Position numbers and translations under genes: made by a program | NCBI RefSeq assembly: GCF_008974245.1 | Contig: NZ_BBZI01000006.1 | Location: 276,272 to 340,271, forward strand | Direction: 5' to 3' | DNA from: Streptomyces abyssomicinicus | Lineage (GTDB): Bacteria; Actinomycetota; Actinomycetes; Streptomycetales; Streptomycetaceae | DNA length: 64,000 bases | Notes under the pieces: model-generated | Seen by the model: only the letters and a program-made list of their open reading frames with translations | The model's database searches: none | Told to the model about the DNA's origin: nothing | Shown: one piece after another, positions 36,595-46,957 of the stretch | How positions within the stretch are numbered: the stretch's first letter is position 1 | How the letters are laid out: the number at the start of each line of letters is the position of its first letter

Positions 36595-37034
36595 GCCGGC
36601 CAGTATCCCCGCCCCGCGCCGCCCGACCGCCACCGGGGTTGCGTCACTTTTCCGCCAACCTCCTCCGGACGGACTCCCCCGGACGCCTCCCTCCGGCCGC
36701 TTTGCCGGCTCCTGACCACCGACCGCCCCGTCACCCGGGCGTGCCAGGCGTCGGGCCGGAACCCGCGGCCGCGTTCTTTGATCTTCCTTTACGCGGGACG
36801 ACCCTTCCCTTGGTTGTCGCTTTACCGCTCCACGGCGTCGGTTACTCGCACGTAACGTTCATGCACCTGTCAACTTCCGGTCAACCTCACGGCGTGGTCA
36901 TGACACGTGTGCGCCTCGGTGCAACAGTTCGTCAGCAGTGCGGACGCGCCGAGCGAACGCACCGAGCACCTCCCCACCAGACCACCTCCGGGCAGGCCCC
37001 CGACTCCGCCCGGACCCCCACCCAAGGAGATCGC
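36595..37034. promoter_or_regulatory. 440-base divergent region upstream of the M4 protease
   Basis: The centre is AT-richer than the genes. Two direct copies of GTCAAC start at 36869 and 36880, 11 bases apart (one helical turn). GTTAC (36841-36845) and GTAAC (36852-36856) form an inverted repeat just before them. These are good candidates for regulator sites for the protease. The protease leader would be 130-150 bases long. No gene is seen here. Confidence 0.45.
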
Positions 37035-38690
37035 GTGTCCGCTCTCTACGCGCGTCACCGGCGCCCCGCGCTGGCCGTCGCCACCGCGCTCGCCGCAGGC
37101 TCCCTGCTGATCACCGCCGGCACCGCCTCCGGCGCCCCCGACACCACGCCGGCCCCCTCGCAGGCCGCGGCCGTCCCCGCCGCCATGCCGGTGCAGCTCT
37201 CCCCCGCCGCGCGCACCGCCCTGCTGAAGGCGGCGGAGGGCCGCGTGGCCGACACCGGCAAGGCGATAGGCCTGGCCACCGGGGAGAAGCTGGTGGTCCG
37301 CGACGTCGTCCAGGACGCCGACGGCTCGCTGCACACCCGCTACGAGCGCACCTACCAGGGCCTGCCGGTCCTCGGCGGCGACCTGGTCGTCCACACCTCG
37401 CCGTCCGGCGAGCGGCAGGGCGTCACCAAGGCCACCAAGGCCGAGATCAAGGCCGACCTGACCGCCGAGGTCACCGCCGGCAAGGCGGAGCGCCAGGCGC
37501 TCACCTCATCCGAGGCCTCCGGCGCCGAGAAGTCCGCCGTCGAGAACTCCCGCAAGGTGGTCTGGGCCGCCGAGGGCGAGCCCAGACTCGCCTACGAGAC
37601 GGTGATCGGCGGCTTCCAGTCCGACGGCACCCCCAACGAGCTCCACGTGATCACCGACGCCGCCACCGGCGAGAAGATCCACGAGTTCCAGGGCGTGCAC
37701 ACCGGCACCGGCAAGACTCTGTACTCCGGCAGCGTCACCCTGAACACCACGCTCTCCGGCTCGACGTACCAGCTGACCGACTCCACCCGTGGCGGCCACA
37801 AGACGTACAACCTGGCCCGCTCCACCTCCGGCACCGGCACGCTCTTCACCGACGCGGACGACGTCTGGGGCACCGGCGCCGCCTCCAGCTCGTCGACCGA
37901 CCAGACCGCCGCCGCGGACGCCGCCTACGGCGCCCAGAAGACCTGGGACTTCTACAAGAGCACTTTCAACCGCAGCGGCATCAAGAACGACGGCAAGGCC
38001 GCCTACTCGCGGGTCCACTACGGCAGCTCCTACGTCAACGCCTTCTGGCAGGACTCCTGCTTCTGCATGACCTACGGCGACGGCTCGGGCAACACCCACC
38101 CGCTGACCTCGCTGGACGTGGCGGCCCACGAGATGACCCACGGCGTCACCTCGGTCACCGCCCGCCTCAACTACAGCGGTGAGTCCGGCGGCCTGAACGA
38201 GGCCACCTCCGACATCCTCGCCACCGGCACCGAGTTCTTCGCCGCCAACGCCACCGACGTGGGCGACTACCTCATCGGCGAGAAGATCAACATCAACGGC
38301 GACGGCACGCCGCTGCGCTACATGGACAAGCCGAGCAAGGACGGCGCCTCCCAGGACTACTGGTCCACCAGCACCAACAGGGTGGACGTGCACTACTCGT
38401 CCGGCCCCGCCAACCACTTCTTCTACCTGCTCTCCGAGGGCAGCGGCGCCAAGACGATCAACGGCGTGAGCTACAACTCGCCGACGTACGACGGCGCCGC
38501 GGTGACCGGCATCGGCCGCGCCAAGGCGCTCCAGATCTGGTACAAGGCGCTCACCACGTACATGACCTCCACCACCAAGTACGCGGGCGCCCGCACCGCC
38601 ACGCTCAACGCGGCGACCGCCCTGTACGGCTCGGGCAGCGCGGAGTACAACGCGGTGAACTCGGCCTGGGCGGCGGTCAACGTCAAGTGA
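37035..38690 (+). CDS. Secreted neutral metalloprotease (M4, thermolysin family)
   Basis: A 551-residue preproenzyme. The signal peptide (about 1-34, RRPALAVATALAAGSLLITAGTASGA) is followed by an FTP/PepSY propeptide to about residue 210 and the catalytic domain. Zinc ligands are H365 and H369 (HEMTHGVT) and E389 (GGLNEATSD). E366 is the general base, and DVHYSSGPANHFF supplies the second active-site histidine. The GTG at 37035 follows AAGGAGA. No C-terminal extension. Exported by Sec, self-activating by propeptide removal as in the family. Confidence 0.96.
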   Translation: MSALYARHRRPALAVATALAAGSLLITAGTASGAPDTTPAPSQAAAVPAAMPVQLSPAARTALLKAAEGRVADTGKAIGLATGEKLVVRDVVQDADGSLHTRYERTYQGLPVLGGDLVVHTSPSGERQGVTKATKAEIKADLTAEVTAGKAERQALTSSEASGAEKSAVENSRKVVWAAEGEPRLAYETVIGGFQSDGTPNELHVITDAATGEKIHEFQGVHTGTGKTLYSGSVTLNTTLSGSTYQLTDSTRGGHKTYNLARSTSGTGTLFTDADDVWGTGAASSSSTDQTAAADAAYGAQKTWDFYKSTFNRSGIKNDGKAAYSRVHYGSSYVNAFWQDSCFCMTYGDGSGNTHPLTSLDVAAHEMTHGVTSVTARLNYSGESGGLNEATSDILATGTEFFAANATDVGDYLIGEKININGDGTPLRYMDKPSKDGASQDYWSTSTNRVDVHYSSGPANHFFYLLSEGSGAKTINGVSYNSPTYDGAAVTGIGRAKALQIWYKALTTYMTSTTKYAGARTATLNAATALYGSGSAEYNAVNSAWAAVNVK

Positions 38691-38731
38691 CGTCCACCCG
38701 GTCGGGCGCGGCCTGACCTCTCGAACGAATG

Positions 38732-38768
38732 AGCGGCACCTGGAGGGCGCGAGCCCCCGGGTGCCGCT
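38732..38768 (+). terminator. Terminator of the M4 protease gene
   Basis: AGCGGCACC (38732-38740) pairs with GGTGCCGCT (38760-38768). An inner GGGC stem is closed by a GCGA (GNRA) tetraloop. TTAGTCTT follows. TAGTCT (38769-38774) is also a plausible -10 for a leaderless DUF1990 transcript, its end 8 bases from that ATG. Confidence 0.75.
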
Positions 38769-38782
38769 TAGTCTTGGGCCTC

Positions 38783-39295
38783 ATGTCGTTCACCTACGAG
38801 GACGTCGGAGCCACGCGCGACGGCGGCGTCCCCTGCCCGCCCGGCTTCCGTTCCCTGCACGAGCGCGCCCGGATCGGAGAGGGCGAGGACGTGTTCCGCC
38901 GTGCCGCCGAGGCGCTGATGACCTGGCGGATGCACCGGGAGATGGGGGTGGGCGTCACCGCCTCCGCCGAGCGCGCGGCACCGGGGGTCGACGTCACGGT
39001 GACCCTGGCCGGCATCGTGAAGGCTCCGTGCCGGGTGGTGTGGACGGCGGACGAGCCGCGCCGCGCCGGCTGGGCGTACGGCACCCTGCCCGGCCACCCC
39101 GAGTCCGGCGAGGAGGCCTTCGTGGTCAACCGCACCGGCGACGGCACGGTCTGGCTCACGGTCACCGCGTTCTCCCGGCCGGCCAAGTGGTACGCCAAGG
39201 CGGGCGGCCCGGCGACCCGGGGTTTCCAGCACGCCTACGCGCGACGGTGCGGGGTGGTGCTGCGCCGCCTCGCCGACCCTCCGGCGGAGTTCTGA
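38783..39295 (+). CDS. DUF1990 family protein
   Basis: A 170-residue protein of the DUF1990 family: MSFTYEDVGATRDGG at the start, RIGEGEDVFRRAAEAL, then GWAYGTLPGHPESGEEAF and a C-terminal Arg-rich helix ending RRCGVVLRRLADPP. The function is unknown; the fold is thought to be a small lipocalin-like or START-like barrel. No signal peptide. The ATG lacks a ribosome site and may be leaderless. Convergent with glgP. Confidence 0.82.
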   Translation: MSFTYEDVGATRDGGVPCPPGFRSLHERARIGEGEDVFRRAAEALMTWRMHREMGVGVTASAERAAPGVDVTVTLAGIVKAPCRVVWTADEPRRAGWAYGTLPGHPESGEEAFVVNRTGDGTVWLTVTAFSRPAKWYAKAGGPATRGFQHAYARRCGVVLRRLADPPAEF

Positions 39296-39303
39296 CGCGG
39301 CGC

Positions 39304-39340
39304 CGCGCGGCCCCGGGGCCGTACACCCCGGGGCCGCGCG
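39304..39340. terminator. 15-bp perfect bidirectional hairpin
   Basis: Arms 39304-39318 and 39326-39340 are exact complements (core GCGGCCCCGGGG) with a 7-base loop. Serves the DUF1990 and glgP genes, which converge here. Confidence 0.85.
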
Positions 39341-39345
39341 TCGGG

Positions 39346-39391
39346 CGCCGTCACCGCATGAGCACCGCGGCCGCCGTCACCGCATGAGCAC
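39346..39391. repeat. 20-bp direct repeat spanning the glgP stop
   Basis: CGCCGTCACCGCATGAGCAC occurs at 39346-39365 and 39372-39391. The second copy encodes the last residues (Val-Leu-Met-Arg) and stop of glgP; the first is an exact duplicate just outside the gene. Confidence 0.85.
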
Positions 39392-42001
39392 GCCCGCCGC
39401 CTCGACCACTTCCTCCGCCGGCAGGGCGACCAGGCCCAGCTCCGCGCCGGAGGCGAGCAGCCGGTGCGCGGGCAGCACCCGCACCGTGTACCCGAAGGGC
39501 CCCGTCCGGTCCAGGGTCAGCGGGCCCTCGTAGACCCGGTCGCCCTCCGTGTCCGGCCCGTGGGACACCGGCTTCAGCGGGACCGTGGTGGGGGCGGTGA
39601 GCCGGTCCTCCGCGTCGACCCGGCCCGCGGCGGCCTGGACCTCCACGTCCTCCGGGGCGAGTCCGCCGAGCCCCACCCGCACCCGCAGGGTCAGGGTGGC
39701 GCCGAGTTCCGCGGTGCTGGCGGCGGACGAGGTCTCCACATGGCCCACCCGGACGGCCGGCCAGCCACCGCGGACCCTCGCCTTCCACTCCGCCAGCTCG
39801 CGCGCCGCCTCGGCCGTCATCGTCCGGTGCGAGCACGCGGCGGGCGCGTAGAGGCGCTCCACGTACTCGCGCACCATCCGACCCGCCAGCACCTTGGGCC
39901 CCAGGTGGGTGAGGGTCCGCCGGACCATCTCGATCCACCGGTCGGGCAGTTGGGTGGAGCCGCCCTTCTCGTAGAACCGGGGCGTGACCCGCCGCTCCAG
40001 CAGGTCGTACAGGGCGGCGGCCTCCAGGTCGTCCCGCCGCTCGGGGCCGGTCCCGGTGCCGTCGGCGGTGGGGATCGCCCAGCCGAAGTCCGGCTGGTAC
40101 CACTCGTCCCACCAGCCGTCCAGCACCGAGAGGTTGAGGCCGCCGTTGAGCGCCGACTTCATGCCGCTGGTGCCGCACGCCTCCAGCGGGCGGAGCGGAT
40201 TGTTCAGCCAGATGTCGCAGCCCGGGTACAGCTTCTGCGCCATGCCCATGCCGTAGTCGGGCAGGAAGACGATCCGGTGCCGCACCCGTGGGTCGTCGGC
40301 GAACCGCACCAGTTCCTGGATCAGGCGCTTCCCGCTCTCGTCGGCCGGGTGCGCCTTGCCCGCCACCACCAGCTGCACCGGCCGTTCGGGGTGCAGCAGC
40401 AGCGACCGCAGCCGCTCGTGGTCGCGCAGCATCAGGGTGAGCCGCTTGTAGGACGGCACGCGGCGGGCGAAGCCGATGGTCAGCACGTCGGGGTCGAGCA
40501 CGCCGTCGATCCAGCCGAGCTCGGCGTCCCCGGCGCCGCGCTGCCGCCAGGCCTCGCGCAGCCGCCGCCGGACCTCCTCCACCAGCTGTCCGCGCAGGGA
40601 CCGGCGCAGTTCCCAGATCTCCTCGTCGGAGATCTCCGCCACACCGTCCCACCGTTCGGAGCCGCCGACGCTCAGCGCGTCCTCGGCCCGCCGTTCGCCG
40701 ACGCCGCGCGCGCCGAGCCGGAGCACCTCGGGGGCCACCCAGGTGGGCGCGTGGACGCCGTTGGTGACGGAGGTGATCGGCACCTCCTCGGGGTCGAATC
40801 CCGGCCAGAGTCCGGCGAACATCTCCCGGCTCACCCGGCCGTGCAGCAGCGAGACGCCGTTGGCCCGCTGGGCCAGGCGCAGGCCCATCACCGCCATGTT
40901 GAAGACGCCCGGGTCGCCGCCGGGGTAGGTCTCGGCACCCAGCCGGAGCACCCGGTCGACGTCGATCCGCGGCAGCTCGCCGTCCTGCCCGAACTGGCGG
41001 GCGACCAGGTTGCGGTCGAACCGGTCGATGCCGGCCGGCACGGGGGTGTGGGTGGTGAAGACCGTGCCGGCCCGGACCGCCTCGAGGGCGGCGTCGAAGT
41101 CCAGTCCCTCGGTGACGAGTTCGTGGATGCGTTCCAGGCCGAGGAATCCGGCGTGACCCTCGTTGGTGTGGAACACCTCGGGCCGGGGGTGGCCGGTGAG
41201 CTCGCAGTACTCGCGTACCGCCCGGACACCTCCTATGCCGAGGAGCATCTCCTGCAGCAGCCGGTGCTCGCTGCCCCCGCCGTACAGCCGGTCGGTGACG
41301 CCGCGTTCGCCGGCCCCGTTGTCCTCGACGTCGGAGTCGAGCAGCAGCAGCGGCACCCGGCCGACCTGGGCGAGCCAGATCCTGGCCCGCAGCGAGGTGC
41401 CGCCGGGCAGGGCGAGCGAGACGTGGGCGGGCGTGCCGTCGGCGCGGGCGAGCGGGGTGAGGGGCAGCTCGTTGGGGTCGAGCACCGGGTAGTGCTCCTG
41501 CTGCCAGCCGTCGCGGGAGAGCGACTGGCGGAAGTACCCGTGCCGGTAGAGCAGCCCCACGCCGATCAGCGGGACCCCGAGGTCGGAGGCGGCCTTGAGG
41601 TGGTCGCCCGCCAGGATGCCGAGCCCGCCGGAGTACTGCGGGAGGGCGGCGGTGATGCCGAACTCGGGCGAGAAGTAGGCCACGGCGGCGGGCAGGCCGT
41701 CGGACTGCTCCTGGTACCAGCGCGGGCCCCCGGTGTACTCGGCGAGGTCCTCGGCGACCGCGGTCAGCCGGGCCGTGAACTCGGCGTCCTGGGCGAGTTC
41801 GGCGAGCCTGGCCGGCGGGACGCTGCCCAGCAGACGCACCGGGTCGCCGCCGCAGGCCGCCCAGCGTTCGGGATCGACCGACCGGAAGAGGTCACGGGTC
41901 CCGGCGTGCCACGACCAGCGCAGGTTTCGCGCCAGATCGCTGAGCGGGCGGAGGGGTTGGGGGAGGACGGGTCGGACGGTGAATCGACGGATCGCCTTCA
42001 C
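39377..42001 (-). CDS. glgP: Alpha-glucan (maltodextrin) phosphorylase
   Basis: An 874-residue GT35 phosphorylase releasing glucose-1-phosphate from glycogen ends. It is of the actinobacterial/archaeal type, with an extra N-terminal domain FTVRPVLPQPLRPLSDLARNL and a short C-terminal beta domain. PLP is held by the lysine in CGTSGMKSALNGG. Also seen: HTNEGHAGFLGLERI and FARRVPSYKRLTL. GTG 42001 is chosen because GAGGTGG lies upstream. Divergent from glgE. GlgP also works in reverse or on oligomers from the GlgE route, so the pair sits at the switch between storage and breakdown. Confidence 0.94.
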   Translation of the reverse strand: MKAIRRFTVRPVLPQPLRPLSDLARNLRWSWHAGTRDLFRSVDPERWAACGGDPVRLLGSVPPARLAELAQDAEFTARLTAVAEDLAEYTGGPRWYQEQSDGLPAAVAYFSPEFGITAALPQYSGGLGILAGDHLKAASDLGVPLIGVGLLYRHGYFRQSLSRDGWQQEHYPVLDPNELPLTPLARADGTPAHVSLALPGGTSLRARIWLAQVGRVPLLLLDSDVEDNGAGERGVTDRLYGGGSEHRLLQEMLLGIGGVRAVREYCELTGHPRPEVFHTNEGHAGFLGLERIHELVTEGLDFDAALEAVRAGTVFTTHTPVPAGIDRFDRNLVARQFGQDGELPRIDVDRVLRLGAETYPGGDPGVFNMAVMGLRLAQRANGVSLLHGRVSREMFAGLWPGFDPEEVPITSVTNGVHAPTWVAPEVLRLGARGVGERRAEDALSVGGSERWDGVAEISDEEIWELRRSLRGQLVEEVRRRLREAWRQRGAGDAELGWIDGVLDPDVLTIGFARRVPSYKRLTLMLRDHERLRSLLLHPERPVQLVVAGKAHPADESGKRLIQELVRFADDPRVRHRIVFLPDYGMGMAQKLYPGCDIWLNNPLRPLEACGTSGMKSALNGGLNLSVLDGWWDEWYQPDFGWAIPTADGTGTGPERRDDLEAAALYDLLERRVTPRFYEKGGSTQLPDRWIEMVRRTLTHLGPKVLAGRMVREYVERLYAPAACSHRTMTAEAARELAEWKARVRGGWPAVRVGHVETSSAASTAELGATLTLRVRVGLGGLAPEDVEVQAAAGRVDAEDRLTAPTTVPLKPVSHGPDTEGDRVYEGPLTLDRTGPFGYTVRVLPAHRLLASGAELGLVALPAEEVVEAAGVLMR

Positions 42002-42030
42002 GTTTCCACCTCGGCTGGGCGTGCGGAGGA

Positions 42031-42056
42031 GGGACACATCCGTACGAATGTGTCCC
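42031..42056. promoter_or_regulatory. 26-bp near-perfect palindrome upstream of glgP
   Basis: GGGACACAT (42031-42039) and ATGTGTCCC (42048-42056) are exact complements; the centre CGTACG is itself palindromic, giving 12 of 13 pairs matched. It lies 29 bases before the glgP start: either an operator over the glgP promoter or a hairpin in the glgP leader. Confidence 0.6.
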
Positions 42057-42260
42057 CGTCGTCACCCCAGACGGTATCCGCGCGGAGCCGGATCAACCAC
42101 GGCGCGCGGCTTTCCGGCGTGCCGCCGGAGCACGCGGGGCACGGCGCGGCACGACGTGCCACGACGCGCGGGGCGTGCGGGTGAAATACCCGGCGCCAGG
42201 ACGGGAATACGACGAACGACGTACAAGTCCGTCTCGTCTCGATCGGGCATGAGTCCGGTC

Positions 42261-42289
42261 TTGTGCTCCCGGATACGCATGAGTAGTTA
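42261..42289 (+). promoter_or_regulatory. glgE promoter
   Basis: -35 TTGTGC (42261-42266), a 17-base spacer, -10 TAGTTA (42284-42289). It predicts a start near 42296 and a leader of about 122 bases. Confidence 0.6.
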
Positions 42290-42310
42290 ACAAAGCGCCG
42301 GATTGCTCAC

Positions 42311-42348
42311 CCGAAGAGGGTGGGAAGGCTCCCCCGGTACCCCTTCGG
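42311..42348 (+). promoter_or_regulatory. Hairpin in the glgE leader
   Basis: CCGAAGAGGGT (42311-42321) pairs with ACCCCTTCGG (42339-42348) with a single bulged A. It lies about 70 bases before the ATG, inside the predicted transcript. It might affect leader stability; no attenuator partner is seen. Confidence 0.4.
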
Positions 42349-42417
42349 TGGCTCTCGCGGGAACCGCCTCCCCACATCTCCCCATCCGCCCACCCACGTT
42401 GACGCGGAGGAGTGGTC

Positions 42418-45146
42418 ATGCCCGCCACACATCGTCCGACGGCCCGTACCACGGAGCCGGACGCAGCAGCCCGCCCACGTCCGCAGCCACCCCGCGGCGC
42501 CGCGGCGTCCGACGGCTCCGCCCCGGCGCACACCCCGCCGCCGCGCGCCGGTGGCGCGACGCCGCCCGACGATCCCGCCCCGCAGCACGCCCCGGCCGGT
42601 GACGGTGCGGCGGAGGCCGGGGCGAGCGCCCATCCCGGCGAGGGCCGCGCGGGGGCCCCGGGGGCCGCCCGTACGGCTTCCGGCTCCCCCGGTACCACCA
42701 GCGCGGTGAGGCCGGCCGGGACACCCGCCCGGCCCGGCGCCGACGACCCGCCCCGGACACCTACGACGCCCGCCGCCCAGGCTCCGGACGAGGTCCCGGC
42801 CGACCCCGCCGTCACGGCAGCGGCCACGCCCTCGGCCCACCCGGCGGACCGGACCGGGGCCGGGCCCGCCCACACGCCCGTCGCCCAGGCCGCGAACGAA
42901 GCAGCCGAGGCCGCCGCCGAGGCCGCCGCGAAGCCCTCCGCCAGGCCCGCCGCCAAGGCCGCCGCCAAGGCCGCGAAGGAAACCACCGGCAGGTCCGCCG
43001 GCAAGGGGTCGGCGAAGAAGAAGCAGCGGACCCGCGAGGCGCCCGGCAAGGGCGCCGACAAGGCGGCCGCCGGCGCTCTCCGCCCCGCGACCACCCCGGT
43101 GACCTCCCCCGCGTCCGCCCCGGCTGCCGCCCCCGCGGTGACCGTGGGGCGCATCCCCGTGGAGGACGTGCGGCCCCGTGTCGCCGACGGGCGGCGCCCC
43201 GCCAAGGCGGTGGTCGGCGAGAGTTTCGAGGTCACCGCGACCGTGTTCCGCGAGGGCCACGACGCCGTCGCCGCCAACGTGGTGCTGCGCGACCCCGACG
43301 GCGGCCCGGGCCCGTGGACCCCGATGCGCGAGGTCGCCCCCGGCACCGACCGGTGGGCCGCCACCGTCACACCGGACCGCACCGGGCGGTGGAGCTTCAC
43401 CGTCGAGGCGTGGAGCGACCCCGTCGGCACCTGGCGGCACGCCGCGGGCATCAAGGTCCCGGCCGGCATCGACACCCACCTGGTGCTGGAGGAGGGCGCC
43501 CGGCTCCACGAACGCGCCGCCGGGAACGTCCCCGACGGTCCCGCCCGCGAGGCGGTGCTGACCGCGGTGGCCGCGCTGCGCGACGAGCGCCGACCGGTAG
43601 CCTCCCGCCTGGCGGCCGCCCTCGCCCCGGAGGTGACCGAGGTCCTCGCACGCCACCCGCTGCGCGAACTGGTCGGCGCCTGCGCACCGTTGCCGCTGCT
43701 GGTGGAGCGCGAACGGGCGCTGTACGGGGCCTGGTACGAGTTCTTCCCCCGCTCCGAAGGCGCGGTCGTGCCCGAGGACGGTCCGCCGGTGAGCGGCACC
43801 TTCGCGACGGCCGCCGAACGCCTCCCGGCGATCGCCGCCATGGGCTTCGACGTCGTCTACCTGCCCCCGGTCCACCCCATCGGCCGGACCCACCGCAAGG
43901 GCCCCAACAACACCCTGTCCGCCCACGAGTGGGACGTCGGCGTCCCCTGGGCGATCGGCTCGCCCGAGGGCGGCCACGACGCGGTCCACCCGGACCTCGG
44001 GACGATCGAGGACTTCGACGCCTTCGTGGCGAAGGCCGCGGAGCACGGCCTGGAGATCGCCCTGGACTTCGCCCTCCAGTGCTCACCGGACCACCCCTGG
44101 GTCGAGAAGCACCCCGACTGGTTCCACCACCGTCCCGACGGGTCGATCGCGTACGCGGAGAACCCGCCGAAGAAGTACCAGGACATCTACCCGATCGCCT
44201 TCGACCGGGACATGGACGGCCTGGTCGAGGAGACCGTCCGTGTCCTGAGGTTCTGGAGGGAGCACGGCGTCCGCATCTTCCGCGTGGACAACCCGCACAC
44301 CAAGCCGGTGGTCTTCTGGGAACGGGTCATCGGCACGGTCAACGCCACCGACCCCGACGTGATCTTCCTGGCCGAGGCCTTCACCCGCCCCGCCATGATG
44401 CGCACCCTCGCCCAGACCGGGTTCCAGCAGTCCTACACCTACTTCACCTGGCGGAACACGAAGGAGGAGATCACCGAACACCTCTCCGAGCTCAGCCGAG
44501 AGTCGGCGGCCTACCTGCGGCCCAACCTGTTCGTGAACACCCCGGACATCCTGCACGGCTACCTCCAGCACGGCGGCCGTCCCGCCTTCGAGGTCCGGGC
44601 CGTCCTGGCGGCCACCCTCGGCCCCACCTGGGGCGTCTACGCCGGCTACGAACTCTGCGAGAACACGCCCGTGCGGGAGGGCAGCGAGGAGTACCTGGAC
44701 TCGGAGAAGTACCAGCTCCGGCCGCGTGACTGGGAGGCCGCCGAGCGCGAGGGCCGCACCATCGCCCCGCTGCTCGCCCGGCTCAACGCGATCCGCCGCG
44801 CCAGCCCCGCCCTGCGCCACCTGCGCAACCTGCGCTTCCACCACGCCGACAAGGACGAGGTGATCGCGTACTCCAAGCGGCACGGATCGAACACGGTTCT
44901 GGTGGTGGCGAACCTGGACCCGCACCACACCCAGGAGGCCACGGTGTCGTTGGACATGCCGCAACTCGGCCTGAAGTGGCACGAGTCGGTACCGGTGCGC
45001 GACGAGCTCACCGGTGAGACCTATCACTGGGGCAGGGCCGCCTACGTACGCCTCGGGCCCGGGGGAGCACATGTGCTGACCGTCGGCGCCGGTGGCGGCG
45101 ACGCCCTGCGACCGTCCTCACCGCAGATCGGAGGGTCACCCGCCAT

Positions 45147-45150
<4 letters not shown>
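42418..45150 (+). CDS. glgE: Alpha-1,4-glucan:maltose-1-phosphate maltosyltransferase
   Basis: A 910-residue GH13_3 enzyme that extends alpha-glucan with maltose-1-phosphate. The conserved enzyme ([11 protein letters not shown] onward) starts near residue 242 and is about 669 residues, the normal family size. Nucleophile D624 (RVDNPHTKP) and acid/base E653 (FLAEAFTRP) keep the 29-residue spacing known for GlgE. Residues 1-241 are an extra Ala/Pro-rich region with an Ala/Lys helix-like part ([19 protein letters not shown]). ATG 42418 has GGAGG 7 bases before it. treS overlaps as ATGA. The operon order is glgE-treS-mak-glgB. Confidence 0.95.
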
Positions 45151-46847
<1,697 letters not shown>

Positions 46848-46957
46848 GAGGACCGGGCACAACCGGACAGGTCCGTCGTGAGGCGGTTTCGGCCGCCTCG
46901 CGACGGGCACGCGAAAGCACCCGCTCCCCCGTCCCCCAGGGGAAAGGACGCGACGTC

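Larger units (their letters stand above)
42002..42417. promoter_or_regulatory. 416-base divergent region glgP / glgE
   Basis: No gene is seen. It contains the palindrome at 42031, a glgE promoter at 42261-42289 and a hairpin in the glgE leader (all listed separately). GCATGAGT occurs twice (42247 and 42278). The glgP -10/-35 pair is not resolved. Confidence 0.5.
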
